Source of the DNA: JALOLG01 sp963776935 | GTDB lineage: Bacteria; Actinomycetota; Acidimicrobiia; Acidimicrobiales; Ilumatobacteraceae | Length of the DNA stretch: 64,000 bases | Assembly (NCBI GenBank): GCA_963776935.1 | Contig: CAVZOP010000002.1 | Coordinates: 620,001 to 684,000, forward strand | Direction of reading: 5' to 3' | Shown here: positions 1 through 8,658 of the stretch, piece by piece | Layout of the letters: the number at the start of each line of letters is the position of its first letter | Numbering within the stretch: the stretch's first letter is position 1 | The notes under the pieces: generated by a model | Database searches by the model: none | Seen by the model: only the letters and a program-made list of their open reading frames with translations | Told to the model about the DNA's origin: nothing | Program-made: the position numbers and the translations under genes

Positions 1-262
<262 letters not shown>

Positions 263-299
263 CACTCAGTGTACGGGTCGGTGCCCTGAGCCGGCTCGG

Positions 300-1121
300 T
301 CAGCAGCTGAGCTCGTTGTAGACGAACGTGTTGGCGGCCGGCGTTTGAAGGTCGATCGCCAACCGCTGACCCTCCTCGTTCGGCGCGCCGACGACGAGCG
401 GAATCGCCGACACGGTGCCGAACGTCGAGGGAATCGCCCACACGGACGGGAACTCCGACTCCTCCGCCGCTGGCGCGTCGCCGAGCAACACCGGGTTGAC
501 GTAGCCGTCGGGTGATCCGGTGATCGCGATCGCCAGCGTCGCGGCGTGACGGTTCTCGTCGGCCCCGATCTGCATCACCTTCATCCGCAGGTCGGGCTCG
601 GTGAGCGAGCCGACGAGCGACTGGTACGAGGCCCCAGCGAGCGATTCGAGCGCCTGGGCGAAGTTGAGCACGTCGCGCAGCTTGTCGTCGCTCCCGTCGA
701 TGGCCTCGAAGATCGGGTCGATCACGCGTCGTTGCATCCACGGGTTGGCGCACGCGAACTCTTCGCCGCCGGCGGCCGTGATGAACCCACCGAGCGCGAC
801 CGAGTGGCCGGTGTGGTCGTCGACGAATCGTTGGACGAGCGCGTCCTGGGCGGCGCTCAGGACATCGAGCGCACGCGCTGCCGCGTAGGCGTCGATCGCG
901 GTGTGCTCGAGTGACTGGGCCGTGCGCAGGAGGACGACGTCGTCGACCTCGCCTTCGTCGAGTGCGGAGACCGACGGGGCTTCGCCGACGCGACCGGGAT
1001 CGGTACCGCCGGCGCGGTCTTCGCCGCAGGCCGCGATGATCGCGCCCATGGACAACGTGAGTCCGCCGGTGCGCAGCAGCTGCCGCCGATCGAACGTGGC
1101 CCGCGGCCCGGAAGGGTTCAC
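300..1121 (-). CDS. Tat-exported ferritin-like lipoprotein
   Basis: 273 aa. The N-terminus has a twin-arginine motif (DRRQLLRTGG), a hydrophobic stretch and a lipobox (IIAAC, Cys about residue 32), so export by Tat and lipid anchoring outside the membrane is likely. The rest is a four-helix ferritin-like domain (Ferritin_2/DUF4439 type). Putative metal ligands recur once per helix: SLEHTAIDAY, HTGHSV, LESLAGASY and ADENRHAA. The GTG start lies inside the stop of the upstream gene (GTGA), so the pair is translationally coupled. It is the last gene before rnpB. Family members are annotated as ferritin-like without assigned chemistry; iron or dioxygen handling at the cell surface is inference. 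Confidence 0.75.
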   Translation of the reverse strand: MNPSGPRATFDRRQLLRTGGLTLSMGAIIAACGEDRAGGTDPGRVGEAPSVSALDEGEVDDVVLLRTAQSLEHTAIDAYAAARALDVLSAAQDALVQRFVDDHTGHSVALGGFITAAGGEEFACANPWMQRRVIDPIFEAIDGSDDKLRDVLNFAQALESLAGASYQSLVGSLTEPDLRMKVMQIGADENRHAATLAIAITGSPDGYVNPVLLGDAPAAEESEFPSVWAIPSTFGTVSAIPLVVGAPNEEGQRLAIDLQTPAANTFVYNELSC

Positions 1122-1714
1122 GAAAGCTCCTCTGGCAGGATCGGGTCGGCGGTGTTGACGAGCAACACGTCGAGATCGCCGCCGCGGCCGGACATGTCGG
1201 CGAGAACGACACAGTGGCGGGCCTCCATCGCCAGCATCGAGGCGACCAGGTCGGCGCCGTCGACGTTCGTCAGGTGCCCCAGCAGCTCCGTGTGGGTGGC
1301 CACCGCGGTCGACTCGAGGTCGTAGCCGGCGGTCGCCACCGCCGTCGGGTCGGACGTCGCGAACATGGCTTCGGCGGCGTCGTACACCGTGTCGTTGCGG
1401 GTGTCGGCAGGTTCGCCGGCGAAGCCGGCGATGCCCTGCGCGTACGCCTCGTGTTGGTCGGCCAGCACCGCGAACAACGGATCGTCGGCGCCCGCCGCGA
1501 TCGCCGCGAGGTACAGGTCGCGGGCGGAGAGCTCGAGCGACTGGATGAAGAGGAGCAGCGTGAGGTCGGCGTCGCTGACCCGCTCACCGGTAGAGGCGCT
1601 CGCGGTACGGCCGGCGATCAGCGACAACGCGGCACTTGCGAGGCTCACGCCCAGCAGCCCGCGACGCGTGGAGCTGACGCTCGTGGCGGCGTCCCCTTCT
1701 GCGGTGTGGGTCAC
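1118..1714 (-). CDS. Tat-exported ferritin-like protein
   Basis: 198 aa. The GTG start at 1714 is chosen because GAAAGGA lies just upstream and the product then begins just before an RR motif (STRRGLLGVSLASAALSL) ending in an AxA-like cleavage site (TASA). The mature part is a four-helix ferritin-like fold with repeated Glu/His positions: SLELSARDLY, ADQHEAYA, LESTAVATHTE and MEARHCVV. It is a diverged paralogue of the next gene, with which it shares a 4-bp overlap, but is soluble rather than lipidated. It follows the FGGY kinase with a gap of about 65 bp, so it may belong to the same transcript. Function unknown. Confidence 0.7.
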   Translation of the reverse strand: MTHTAEGDAATSVSSTRRGLLGVSLASAALSLIAGRTASASTGERVSDADLTLLLFIQSLELSARDLYLAAIAAGADDPLFAVLADQHEAYAQGIAGFAGEPADTRNDTVYDAAEAMFATSDPTAVATAGYDLESTAVATHTELLGHLTNVDGADLVASMLAMEARHCVVLADMSGRGGDLDVLLVNTADPILPEELS

Positions 1715-1779
1715 TGGGGCGGTCCTTTCGGGATCGGGTCGGCCCACAGCATTCTCGGCGGCGGGTCGGTCTGGCAATT

Positions 1780-3228
1780 CTAGAAGTCGAGGGCGGAGAG
1801 CTCCGGGATCCATCCGGCGGCCCGTTCGACCGCAGTGGCCCAGCGTGCCCGGTCGAGCGGCTCTCCGGGATCCACCATCGCCGCCGGGCTCCAGGCGTTG
1901 GCGATGTCGTCGAGCCCCGACCACACACCGGTGGCGAGCCCGGCGAGCAGGCCGGCGCCGAGCGTCGTCGCCTCGGTGACCGGTGACACCTCGACCGGTT
2001 TGCCGGTGGCGTCGGCCAATGCCTGCACAAACGTCGGATTGGCGCTCATCCCGCCGTCGATCCGGAGGCACGGGATGGTCATCCCGGTGTCGGCTTCGGC
2101 GGCGGCCACCATGTCGGCACCACGGTGGGCGATTCCCTCGAGCACGGCTCGCACCACGTGTGGCCGGCCGGTGCCGCGCGTCAACCCCAGCAACGTCCCG
2201 CGTGCGCCGTAGTCCCACTGCGGTGTGCCGAGTCCGAGGAGGGCGGGCACGAACACCACGCCGTCGGACGTCGCACAGGCGGAAGCGACGTCGTGGCTCT
2301 CGGCACTCGTTGCGATCAGGCCGAGGTCGTCACGTAGCCATTCGACGCACGACCCGGCGGTCAGCATGACGGCCTCGACGCCCCACGTGAGCTCGCCGGC
2401 GCGTGACCACGCCACGATCGGGAACGTGCCGTTGTCGGTCCGATTCGCCGACTCGGGGGCCGCGCTGCCGGTGCACAGGTCGAGCATCCCCCCGGTGCCG
2501 AACGTGATCTTCGCCAAGCCGGGGTGGACGCAGCCTTGCCCGACCAGCGACGCCTGCTGGTCCCCGGCCAGCGCCGCGATCGGCGGCGCGCCGCGCAGCG
2601 CCGATGCGGTGCCGATCAGGCCCGACGAGTCGACGATCGAGGGCAGGATCGAGACGGGAATGCCGAGCAGTTCGCACACCCGGTGGTTCCAGCCCGACCC
2701 GTCGTGCTCGAACAAGCCGGTGACGGCCGCGTTCGAGTGGTCAGTGACGTGGACCGCGCCTTCCGAAAGCACCCATGCCACCCACGAGTCGACCGTCCCG
2801 AAGCACAGGTCGCGATCGGCGATGTCAGGCGTGTTGGCCAGCAACCAGCCGATCTTGGTCGCCGACTGGTTCGGCGCCAGCGGCAACCCGTGCTCGATCT
2901 TGGCCATGATGCACTCGCCGACCGTGCGCAAGTCCTGCCACCCGAGCGCCGGCGCGATCGGTTGTCCCGTCGACCGGTCCCAAACGATCGTGCTGGCGCG
3001 CTGGTTGGTGATCCCGACGGCGGTGACCGCATCCGCGCCCGCGTCGGCGATGGCCGCGCCGGCGGCGTCGAGCACGAGGCGAGCCATCTCCGACGCGTCG
3101 AACTCGACGAGACCGGGTGCAGGTGTCGACGGTGGGAACGGGCGGTAGTGCAGGGCCTGGATCGCCGCCGCGTCGTCGACCAGCGCCGCCCGCAGACCGG
3201 TCGTCCCGATGTCGATGACGAGGATCAC
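1780..3228 (-). CDS. FGGY-family carbohydrate kinase, glycerol-kinase-like but with altered pocket
   Basis: 482 aa, full length for the family. The ATPase signatures are intact: DIGTTGLR at 6-13, the AGDQQASLVGQ loop and the C-terminal DGGMSANP motif. It resembles GlpK overall, but two residues that contact glycerol in E. coli GlpK differ: the Arg-Glu pair reads R77-A78 (NQRAST) and the Tyr of PYFSGTK is Asn120 (PNQSATK). Trp97 and the GDQQ Asp are kept. The canonical copy at 23137-24636 keeps all of these. This enzyme therefore probably phosphorylates another polyol. It starts with GTG overlapping the stop of the membrane-protein gene and lies in the glpD/flavoprotein cluster. Confidence 0.8.
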   Translation of the reverse strand: MILVIDIGTTGLRAALVDDAAAIQALHYRPFPPSTPAPGLVEFDASEMARLVLDAAGAAIADAGADAVTAVGITNQRASTIVWDRSTGQPIAPALGWQDLRTVGECIMAKIEHGLPLAPNQSATKIGWLLANTPDIADRDLCFGTVDSWVAWVLSEGAVHVTDHSNAAVTGLFEHDGSGWNHRVCELLGIPVSILPSIVDSSGLIGTASALRGAPPIAALAGDQQASLVGQGCVHPGLAKITFGTGGMLDLCTGSAAPESANRTDNGTFPIVAWSRAGELTWGVEAVMLTAGSCVEWLRDDLGLIATSAESHDVASACATSDGVVFVPALLGLGTPQWDYGARGTLLGLTRGTGRPHVVRAVLEGIAHRGADMVAAAEADTGMTIPCLRIDGGMSANPTFVQALADATGKPVEVSPVTEATTLGAGLLAGLATGVWSGLDDIANAWSPAAMVDPGEPLDRARWATAVERAAGWIPELSALDF

Positions 3229-3647
3229 GGCACGTCCTGCATGTGTCGAGGGCGGAACCCCTTGGCCCGCAGACGTTCACCGATGATGCCGCCGACCAGC
3301 CCGGCAAGCACGGTGACGGACAGGTTGAACAGCAGCGCGAACCAGCGCACGTCGCTGCCACGTGCCAGACGAATCAGCACGAACACGGTCTGGGCGGCGA
3401 GATACGTCCCGACGGCGGTGACGATGCCGTGGCTCAGCGGGAGGCCGACGCGTTGCACCCACGCCGCACAGCCGGCACCGAGCACGAATCCGAGGACCGC
3501 GCCGATCACGAGGAACGTGGCGAGAGTGGAGTCATCGCCGTCGGCAGCCCACCTGCTGCCGATCGAGAACGGCACGGCGAAGACGAGGCAGACCATCCCA
3601 CCGGCCTTGATGGCGGGCACGTCCCAGCGTTGTGGGTTCACGGCCAT
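3225..3647 (-). CDS. Small membrane protein, about four helices
   Basis: 140 aa with about four hydrophobic segments: VCLVFAVPFSIG, FLVIGAVLGFVLGAG, GIVTAVGTYLAAQTVFVLI and LLFNLSVTVLAGLVGGIIG. The C-terminus is basic (GERLRAKGFRPRH). The start is ATG at 3647, which overlaps the flavoprotein's last codons by 10 bp; its own stop overlaps the kinase start by 4 bp (GTGA), so it is embedded in the operon. I do not recognise the family. Its position between a dehydrogenase-like flavoprotein and a sugar kinase would fit a role in substrate uptake or as a membrane anchor, but nothing in the sequence shows this. Confidence 0.65.
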   Translation of the reverse strand: MAVNPQRWDVPAIKAGGMVCLVFAVPFSIGSRWAADGDDSTLATFLVIGAVLGFVLGAGCAAWVQRVGLPLSHGIVTAVGTYLAAQTVFVLIRLARGSDVRWFALLFNLSVTVLAGLVGGIIGERLRAKGFRPRHMQDVP

Positions 3648-5119
3648 GGCACCGGACCGAACGGAGAGGGCAATCCGAGCTTGCCGGGGTTGAGGATCCC
3701 GTTCGGATCGAGGGCTTCCTTCAATGCGACGAGCACGCCGTGTGCGGCCCCGAGCGCCTCGGCCGCGAACCGTCCCCGGTTGATGCCGATCCCGTGGTGG
3801 TGCGACAGGTTGCCGCCGGCCGCGAGCACCGTGCGCTGACCGGCGTCCCACAACGCGACGTATGTGGACTCGACGGCGTCGGCCGGCGGCGTGGCGGCGA
3901 ACGTGAAGTACAGGCACGCCCCGTCGAGGTACGAGTGTGAGAGGTGGCAGGTGGCGGCCATCGCATGGGGAACGGCCAGGAGCGCCGCTCGCGTGCGGTC
4001 GAACACCTCGACGATCCTCGACCACGGCGCGGCGATCTCCATCGTGTCGACCACGAACCCCTTGCGGGTCAGGTCCTGCAGGGCCGACGTGTCGTTGCGG
4101 TGCTCGAGCCAGTGAGCGACCAGCGCGTCGTCGGCGGCGCTGGCTCCGACCGCCGCGCACGACTCGGCGACCACCGACATCGTGGCGTCGACGATGGCGG
4201 GATGACCTTCGTCGAGCACGAGCAGGATGCAGTTCGAGCCGTCGCCACCCCGACCGCGTGCCGCCTCCTCGGCGTCGTAGAGCCGAAGCACGGCTGGCGT
4301 CGCCCCGCGGCGGAGTGTCGAACGGCACGCTTCGACGGCCGCCGCGAACGTCGGGACCGAGTAGGCGGCACGCCGGTCGGCGGCGGGCACGGGATGGGCC
4401 CGCAGCCACACCCGGGTGACGACGCCGAGCGTGCCTTCTGACCCGGTGAACAACTGGTTGAGATCGGGCCCGACGGCGCCGGCGGGACTGCCGCCGGTGT
4501 GGACCACGGTCCCGTCGGCCAGCACGACTTCGAGACCGACGACCATGTCCTCGATCTTGCCGTAGCGAGTGGAGTACTGGCCGGCACCCCGGCAGGCGAC
4601 CCAGCCCCCAATTGTCGCCAGGTCGAAGCTCTGCGGGAAGTGGCCGACGGTGAGCCCGTGCTCGGCGCGCAACTCGAACTCGAGGTCGGGCCCGAACGTT
4701 CCGGCCGCCACCTCGACGACACCCGACTCCACGTCGACGTCGCCGATGCCGTCGAGCGCGGTGGTGTCGAGCACGACCCCACCGTGGATCGGCACCGACG
4801 CCCCGGACACCCCGCTGCGGCCGCCGGCGGCGGTGACCGGGATCCGCGCCTCGTTGCACGCGGCGAGAACCGCTGCCACCTCCGACGTGGACGTCGGTCG
4901 AACGACCGCGGCGGCCATGCACGGGACCATGCCGGCGAGCGACCAGTGCAGCGCGAGTGGCCACCAGTCGCGACTCGCCTCCGCCACGCGCGGCATGTCG
5001 GTGATCGTCTCGCAGATCGAAGCCAGCCGCTCGAGCAGGGACGGCGGGAGGGGAGCGACGTCGCTCGCCAGTCGCTGACCCGCGCCCGTCAGTTCGATCG
5101 GTGGTGTCGGCGTCGTCAT
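3638..5119 (-). CDS. FAD-linked oxidase, alkyl-DHAP-synthase-like
   Basis: 493 aa. Residues about 70-250 form an FAD-binding (PCMH/VAO-type) domain, and the C-terminal half is an FAD oxidase C domain. Motifs typical of alkyldihydroxyacetone-phosphate synthase are present: GLTVGHFPQSFDLATIGGW, then GAGQYSTRYGKIEDMV, then CHLSHSYLDGACLYF and the triple-His stretch LSHHHGIGINR near the C-terminus. In eukaryotes AGPS makes ether bonds in lipids; bacterial relatives lie beside glpD and are mostly uncharacterised. The start lies 24 bp after glpD, so they are co-transcribed. Substrate could be an acyl- or alkyl-DHAP, or another hydroxy acid. Subfamily assignment is good; the reaction is inference. 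Confidence 0.8.
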   Translation of the reverse strand: MTTPTPPIELTGAGQRLASDVAPLPPSLLERLASICETITDMPRVAEASRDWWPLALHWSLAGMVPCMAAAVVRPTSTSEVAAVLAACNEARIPVTAAGGRSGVSGASVPIHGGVVLDTTALDGIGDVDVESGVVEVAAGTFGPDLEFELRAEHGLTVGHFPQSFDLATIGGWVACRGAGQYSTRYGKIEDMVVGLEVVLADGTVVHTGGSPAGAVGPDLNQLFTGSEGTLGVVTRVWLRAHPVPAADRRAAYSVPTFAAAVEACRSTLRRGATPAVLRLYDAEEAARGRGGDGSNCILLVLDEGHPAIVDATMSVVAESCAAVGASAADDALVAHWLEHRNDTSALQDLTRKGFVVDTMEIAAPWSRIVEVFDRTRAALLAVPHAMAATCHLSHSYLDGACLYFTFAATPPADAVESTYVALWDAGQRTVLAAGGNLSHHHGIGINRGRFAAEALGAAHGVLVALKEALDPNGILNPGKLGLPSPFGPVPWP

Positions 5120-5143
5120 CGCCGCAGTGCGTGTTCCGTGCGA

Positions 5144-6802
5144 TCACGCATGGCCGGAGAGCAGTTCGTCCTCGGTGACGACAGCCGCGTGCTGTTCGGA
5201 CTCGCAGAGCCGTCGATAGTCGGCGACCTGACGAGCGATCTCGTCAGCGTCCCAGCCGAGCTCGGCGCCGATCAGGGCGGCCACCGCCGGCGCCGCGGCG
5301 AGGCTTGCGGCACGGTTGAACAGGTGGGCGCGGGTGCGGCGGGCGAGCACGTCGTCGAGTGTCGTCGCCATCTCGTGGCGGACCGCGTGGACGGCCTCGG
5401 CGCGGACGTACGGCAGGCCCGGCACGAGGGGCTCGGCGAGCGACGGATCGAACGCGATCAAGGCCTTGACCTCGGCGACTTCGGATCCGTACCGGCCGGC
5501 CAGGTGCGCATCGGCGCTGTGGGGCAACAGATCCTTGTAGCCGTCGGCGCCGACGAGCTTCAGCTTCTTGGTACGCGACCGGCCGCGAGTGCCGAGCGCG
5601 CGCTGGACGGCGTCGACCGTGTCGTGGGCCATCGCCCGGTACGTCGTGAGCTTGCCACCCGTGACCCGGATCAGGCCGGCCTCGCTCGACGCGACCTGAT
5701 GCCCGCGGGAGAGATCGGCCGTGCGACCCGACGTGGCGGCCTTGACGAGCGGGCGCAGGCCCGCCCACTGGCCGGTCACGTCGTCGGTCGTGACTCCGGT
5801 CGTGATCGAGCGGTTCAGCGCGCCGAGCACGTACGCGACGTCGTCGCCGGTGCACTGCGGGTCGTCGAGCGGCCCGTCGTAGTCGGTGTCGGTGGTGCCG
5901 ATGTAGGTGTGTTCGTACGTGCCGTCTGGCCGTGGACCCCACGGCACCACGAACAGGCTGCGCTTGTCGCGCGGCACGGGGATGACGACGGCGATGTCGT
6001 TGCGGACCTTGTGCCACGGCACGGTGAGGTGGATGCCCTTCGCCGGTCGGATCGAGTCGGGGTCGGATTCCTCGTCGAGGGCGCGGACCTCGTCGGTCCA
6101 CACACCTGTGGCGCTGACGACGACTCGGGCGCGGATGGTGACGTCGCCTGCACCGGTGTCGACCACGGCACCGTCGATGCGGCCGTCATCGTCGCGTGTG
6201 AACGACGTGACGCGGGTGCGGTTGGCGACGGCCGCGCCATGCCGGGCGGCCGTGCGGACGACCGCCAGCGTCAGGCGGGCGTCGTCGGTCGCCGCGTCGA
6301 AGTAGAGATACGCCGACGCCAACCGCTCGCGCGGCATCGTGGGCAGGTGGGCGAAGGCGGCGTCGGCCTTGAGGCGCCTGTGCCGCTTGCCGATCCGCCA
6401 CCCTCCGGTCAGGTCGTACATCCACATCGCCGTGCCGAGGCCGCGGGCGATCTTGCGTGAGATGACACCGTCCTTGGTGAGCACCGGGATCATGAACGGC
6501 AGGACGCGGACGAGGTGGGGAGCGTTGCGGAGGAGTCGGTGCCGTTCGTGCAGGGCTTCGTAGACGAGACGGACATCACCGTTCTGGAGGTACCGCAGAC
6601 CACCGTGGATCAGCTTGGAGCTCTTCGACGAGGTCCCGCTGGCGAAGTCGTCACGCTCGACGAGCGCCGTGCGGAGGCCCCGTGTCACGGCGTCGAGGGC
6701 AACCCCGGCGCCCGTGATCCCGCCGCCGATGACGAGCACGTCGAACTCCTCGTCGCGGAGTCGGTCGAGCATCGTGGCGCGGTCGAACGCGGCAGCGGCC
6801 AT
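5144..6802 (-). CDS. glpD: Glycerol-3-phosphate dehydrogenase/oxidase
   Basis: 552 aa. This flavoprotein oxidises glycerol 3-phosphate to dihydroxyacetone phosphate at the membrane. The N-terminal dinucleotide fold is VLVIGGGITGAGVALDA, followed by ERDDFASGTSSKSSKLIHGG and LRYLQNGDVRLV, all diagnostic of GlpD. A conserved GKLTTYR motif comes later, and a C-terminal DAO_C domain completes the length. I start at ATG 6802 rather than upstream starts because a leaderless-type -10 (TAGCAT) sits exactly 7 nt before it. It is the first gene of the minus-strand cluster and is divergent from the GlpC-like gene. Confidence 0.92.
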   Translation of the reverse strand: MAAAAFDRATMLDRLRDEEFDVLVIGGGITGAGVALDAVTRGLRTALVERDDFASGTSSKSSKLIHGGLRYLQNGDVRLVYEALHERHRLLRNAPHLVRVLPFMIPVLTKDGVISRKIARGLGTAMWMYDLTGGWRIGKRHRRLKADAAFAHLPTMPRERLASAYLYFDAATDDARLTLAVVRTAARHGAAVANRTRVTSFTRDDDGRIDGAVVDTGAGDVTIRARVVVSATGVWTDEVRALDEESDPDSIRPAKGIHLTVPWHKVRNDIAVVIPVPRDKRSLFVVPWGPRPDGTYEHTYIGTTDTDYDGPLDDPQCTGDDVAYVLGALNRSITTGVTTDDVTGQWAGLRPLVKAATSGRTADLSRGHQVASSEAGLIRVTGGKLTTYRAMAHDTVDAVQRALGTRGRSRTKKLKLVGADGYKDLLPHSADAHLAGRYGSEVAEVKALIAFDPSLAEPLVPGLPYVRAEAVHAVRHEMATTLDDVLARRTRAHLFNRAASLAAAPAVAALIGAELGWDADEIARQVADYRRLCESEQHAAVVTEDELLSGHA

Positions 6803-6809
6803 TGCGTCG

Positions 6810-6815
6810 ATGCTA
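6810..6815 (-). promoter_or_regulatory. Putative -10 element (TAGCAT) for leaderless glpD mRNA
   Basis: On the minus strand TAGCAT ends 7 nt before the glpD ATG, and no ribosome binding site lies between. The same TAnnnT spacing recurs at many first genes of this window. Confidence 0.6.
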
Positions 6816-6875
6816 GGGCTGGGCACCACCGAGCGCGCCAACGCACCCCGACTATGGTCCGATTCGGCCGCCGCG

Positions 6876-8237
6876 ATGACCACGACCTACGACCCGAAGC
6901 ACGCCGCCTACCACGACGAAGCCGACGTGCGCGGCGAGATGACGCGGGTGTTCGACGTGTGCGACGGGTGCCGCCGGTGCCTGCACCTTTGCTGGTCGTT
7001 CCCGTCGCTGTTCGAGATGCTCGACGCGATCGGTGGCGGTGACGCCGGCGCCCTCACCCCGGCCCAGCAGGACCGCGTCGCCGACGAGTGCTTCCAGTGC
7101 CGGCTGTGTCGCGACAACTGCCCGTACGTGCCCGGCTTGCACGAGCTGGCGATCGACTTCCCGCGGCTGATGGCGCGGACGCAGGCGATGCGCCACTCGA
7201 CCGGCCAGCGCACGATGGCGGCGATCGTCGCCGATCGCCTCCTGGGCCGTGCTGACCTCGTCGGGCGGCTGGCGACCTTGACCGCGCCGGTCAGCAACTG
7301 GCTCGTCGGGATCGAACCGAGCACGATTCGGCGCAGGGTGCTCGCACGGGTCACCGGGCTGACCGCACGGCGCCGGTTGACGCCATTCGCGCGGCGCAGG
7401 TTCTCGAGCACGATCGAGCGGCGAAGGACGGCGGGTGACCCCGCTGCGGAGCGGCGCGTGACGGTGTTCCCGACCTGTCTCGTCGAGTACCGCCGGCCGC
7501 AGATCGCCACCGCCCTCCTCGACGTCTACTCGCACAGTCGCATCGCGTGTGAGGTCGCCGATGTCGGCTGCTGTGGCGCGCCCTGGCTCACCGCCGGTGA
7601 CACCCGACGGTTCGCTGCTCAGGCATCGCGCAACGTCGCCACGCTCGCCGCAGCGATACGCGCCGGCACCGACGTCGTCGTCGCCCAACCGACGTGTCAC
7701 GCGGTGATCACCACCGACTACGTCGACCACGTCGGTGGGAGCGACGCCGAACTGGTCGCCGGCCGGACGTTCGATGCCCTGCGCTACCTTGCCGACCACG
7801 TCGCCGACCAGTCCGTCGATGGGTCCCCCGGTCGGACCGGCCGCCGCGGCGAGGGGACGGCGCTGGAGGCGCCGACGACGATCGTCCACCACGAGCCGTG
7901 CCCCGCACTCGGCGACGAGTCCCCGTCGCCGGCTCGTCGGCTGTTCGAGATGTCCGGCGCAATTGTCGACGACGTGCGTCGCAGCACGGGCGTCGACGCC
8001 AGATGGGCGCTGCGCGTCGCCAACGAGCGGATCGCCCTCGCCATCGCCGGCGAGCTCGGAGCCGAGATCGACCGATCGACCGCCGATGTGGTCTCCGGGA
8101 GCTGCGTGCTCACCAACAGCTCCATCGCCGAGCAGACCGGCCGCGAGGTGGTCCACCCGTTCGAGATCCTCGCCGGCGCCGCCCACTTCGCCCGCCGACG
8201 AGGGCGGCGGCGAGGCGGCTCGGGCGACGCGACGTGA
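6876..8237 (+). CDS. GlpC-like (Fe-S)-binding oxidoreductase subunit
   Basis: 453 aa. Two [4Fe-4S] motifs lie near the N-terminus: CDGCRRCLHLCWSFP and CFQCRLCRDNCPY. CCG-type cysteine segments follow (ADVGCCGAPWL, and HEPCPAL with SCVLTNSS further on), as in GlpC and heterodisulfide reductase subunit D. Such proteins pass electrons from flavin dehydrogenases to quinones. It diverges from glpD with 73 bp between starts, so the most economical reading is that it serves GlpD or the AGPS-like flavoprotein. The start ATG 6876 gives MTTTYDPKHAAYHDEADV; upstream in-frame codons run into the glpD 5' end and are rejected. Confidence 0.82.
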   Translation: MTTTYDPKHAAYHDEADVRGEMTRVFDVCDGCRRCLHLCWSFPSLFEMLDAIGGGDAGALTPAQQDRVADECFQCRLCRDNCPYVPGLHELAIDFPRLMARTQAMRHSTGQRTMAAIVADRLLGRADLVGRLATLTAPVSNWLVGIEPSTIRRRVLARVTGLTARRRLTPFARRRFSSTIERRRTAGDPAAERRVTVFPTCLVEYRRPQIATALLDVYSHSRIACEVADVGCCGAPWLTAGDTRRFAAQASRNVATLAAAIRAGTDVVVAQPTCHAVITTDYVDHVGGSDAELVAGRTFDALRYLADHVADQSVDGSPGRTGRRGEGTALEAPTTIVHHEPCPALGDESPSPARRLFEMSGAIVDDVRRSTGVDARWALRVANERIALAIAGELGAEIDRSTADVVSGSCVLTNSSIAEQTGREVVHPFEILAGAAHFARRRGRRRGGSGDAT

Positions 8238-8246
8238 GACGGGCCG

Positions 8247-8299
8247 GTGCCGGACATCTCGCCGTACACCTCGCCGTACATCTCACGACGTTCCGGCAC
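8247..8299. repeat. Inverted repeat with internal direct repeats upstream of whiB
   Basis: GTGCCGGA (8247-8254) is matched by TCCGGCAC (8292-8299). The loop holds two copies of CTCGCCGTACA and a third partial one. It sits directly after the stop of the Fe-S gene. It could act as a terminator or as an operator for whiB; no T-run follows. Confidence 0.3.
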
Positions 8300-8394
8300 A
8301 TTTCTCCCAGCGCCCAAATTCCTCTGGCGCAGACGGTTCAGGCGGTTCTAGTGTCGGTCGTCTGACGAGAATACGCACTGGGGGACACACCGAG

Positions 8395-8634
8395 GTGTCA
8401 GCGCACGAACTCGAATGGCGCATGCTCGGCGCATGCCGAGGTCTGGAACCGGCGATCTTCTATCCCGAAGATGACGAGGCAGCCGAGGTGGCGAAAGAGG
8501 TGTGCGAGCTCTGCGGGGTTCGTCGCGCCTGCCTCGAATACGCCCTGTCCAACCGGGAGAAGGCGGGCGTGTGGGGCGGCGCCACCGAACGTGAGCGACG
8601 GCGCATCATCCGCCAACGCCGTCGTTCTGCTTGA
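8395..8634 (+). CDS. WhiB-family iron-sulfur transcription regulator
   Basis: 79 aa. The four [4Fe-4S] cysteines are C14, C37, C40 and C46 (ACRG, then CELCGVRRAC), followed by the G[VI]WGG signature GVWGGATE at 58-65 and a basic DNA-binding tail (RERRRIIRQRRRSA). WhiB proteins bind region 4 of the primary sigma factor and regulate stress, redox and division genes in actinobacteria only. The GTG at 8395 gives the expected short N-terminus before the aromatic ELEW motif; GGGGGA lies about 8 nt upstream as a weak ribosome site. Length and the compact C-terminus fit the WhiB1/WhiB2 class, but I would not assign the subtype. Confidence 0.9.
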   Translation: MSAHELEWRMLGACRGLEPAIFYPEDDEAAEVAKEVCELCGVRRACLEYALSNREKAGVWGGATERERRRIIRQRRRSA

Positions 8635-8645
8635 CCCGTTCGGCC

Positions 8646-8651
8646 TAGCCT
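8646..8651 (+). promoter_or_regulatory. Putative -10 element (TAGCCT) for leaderless trpD
   Basis: TAGCCT ends 7 nt before the trpD ATG at 8659 with no Shine-Dalgarno between. It overlaps the space just after the whiB stop, so trpD can be transcribed independently of whiB. Confidence 0.6.
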
Positions 8652-8658
8652 CGCTCCG

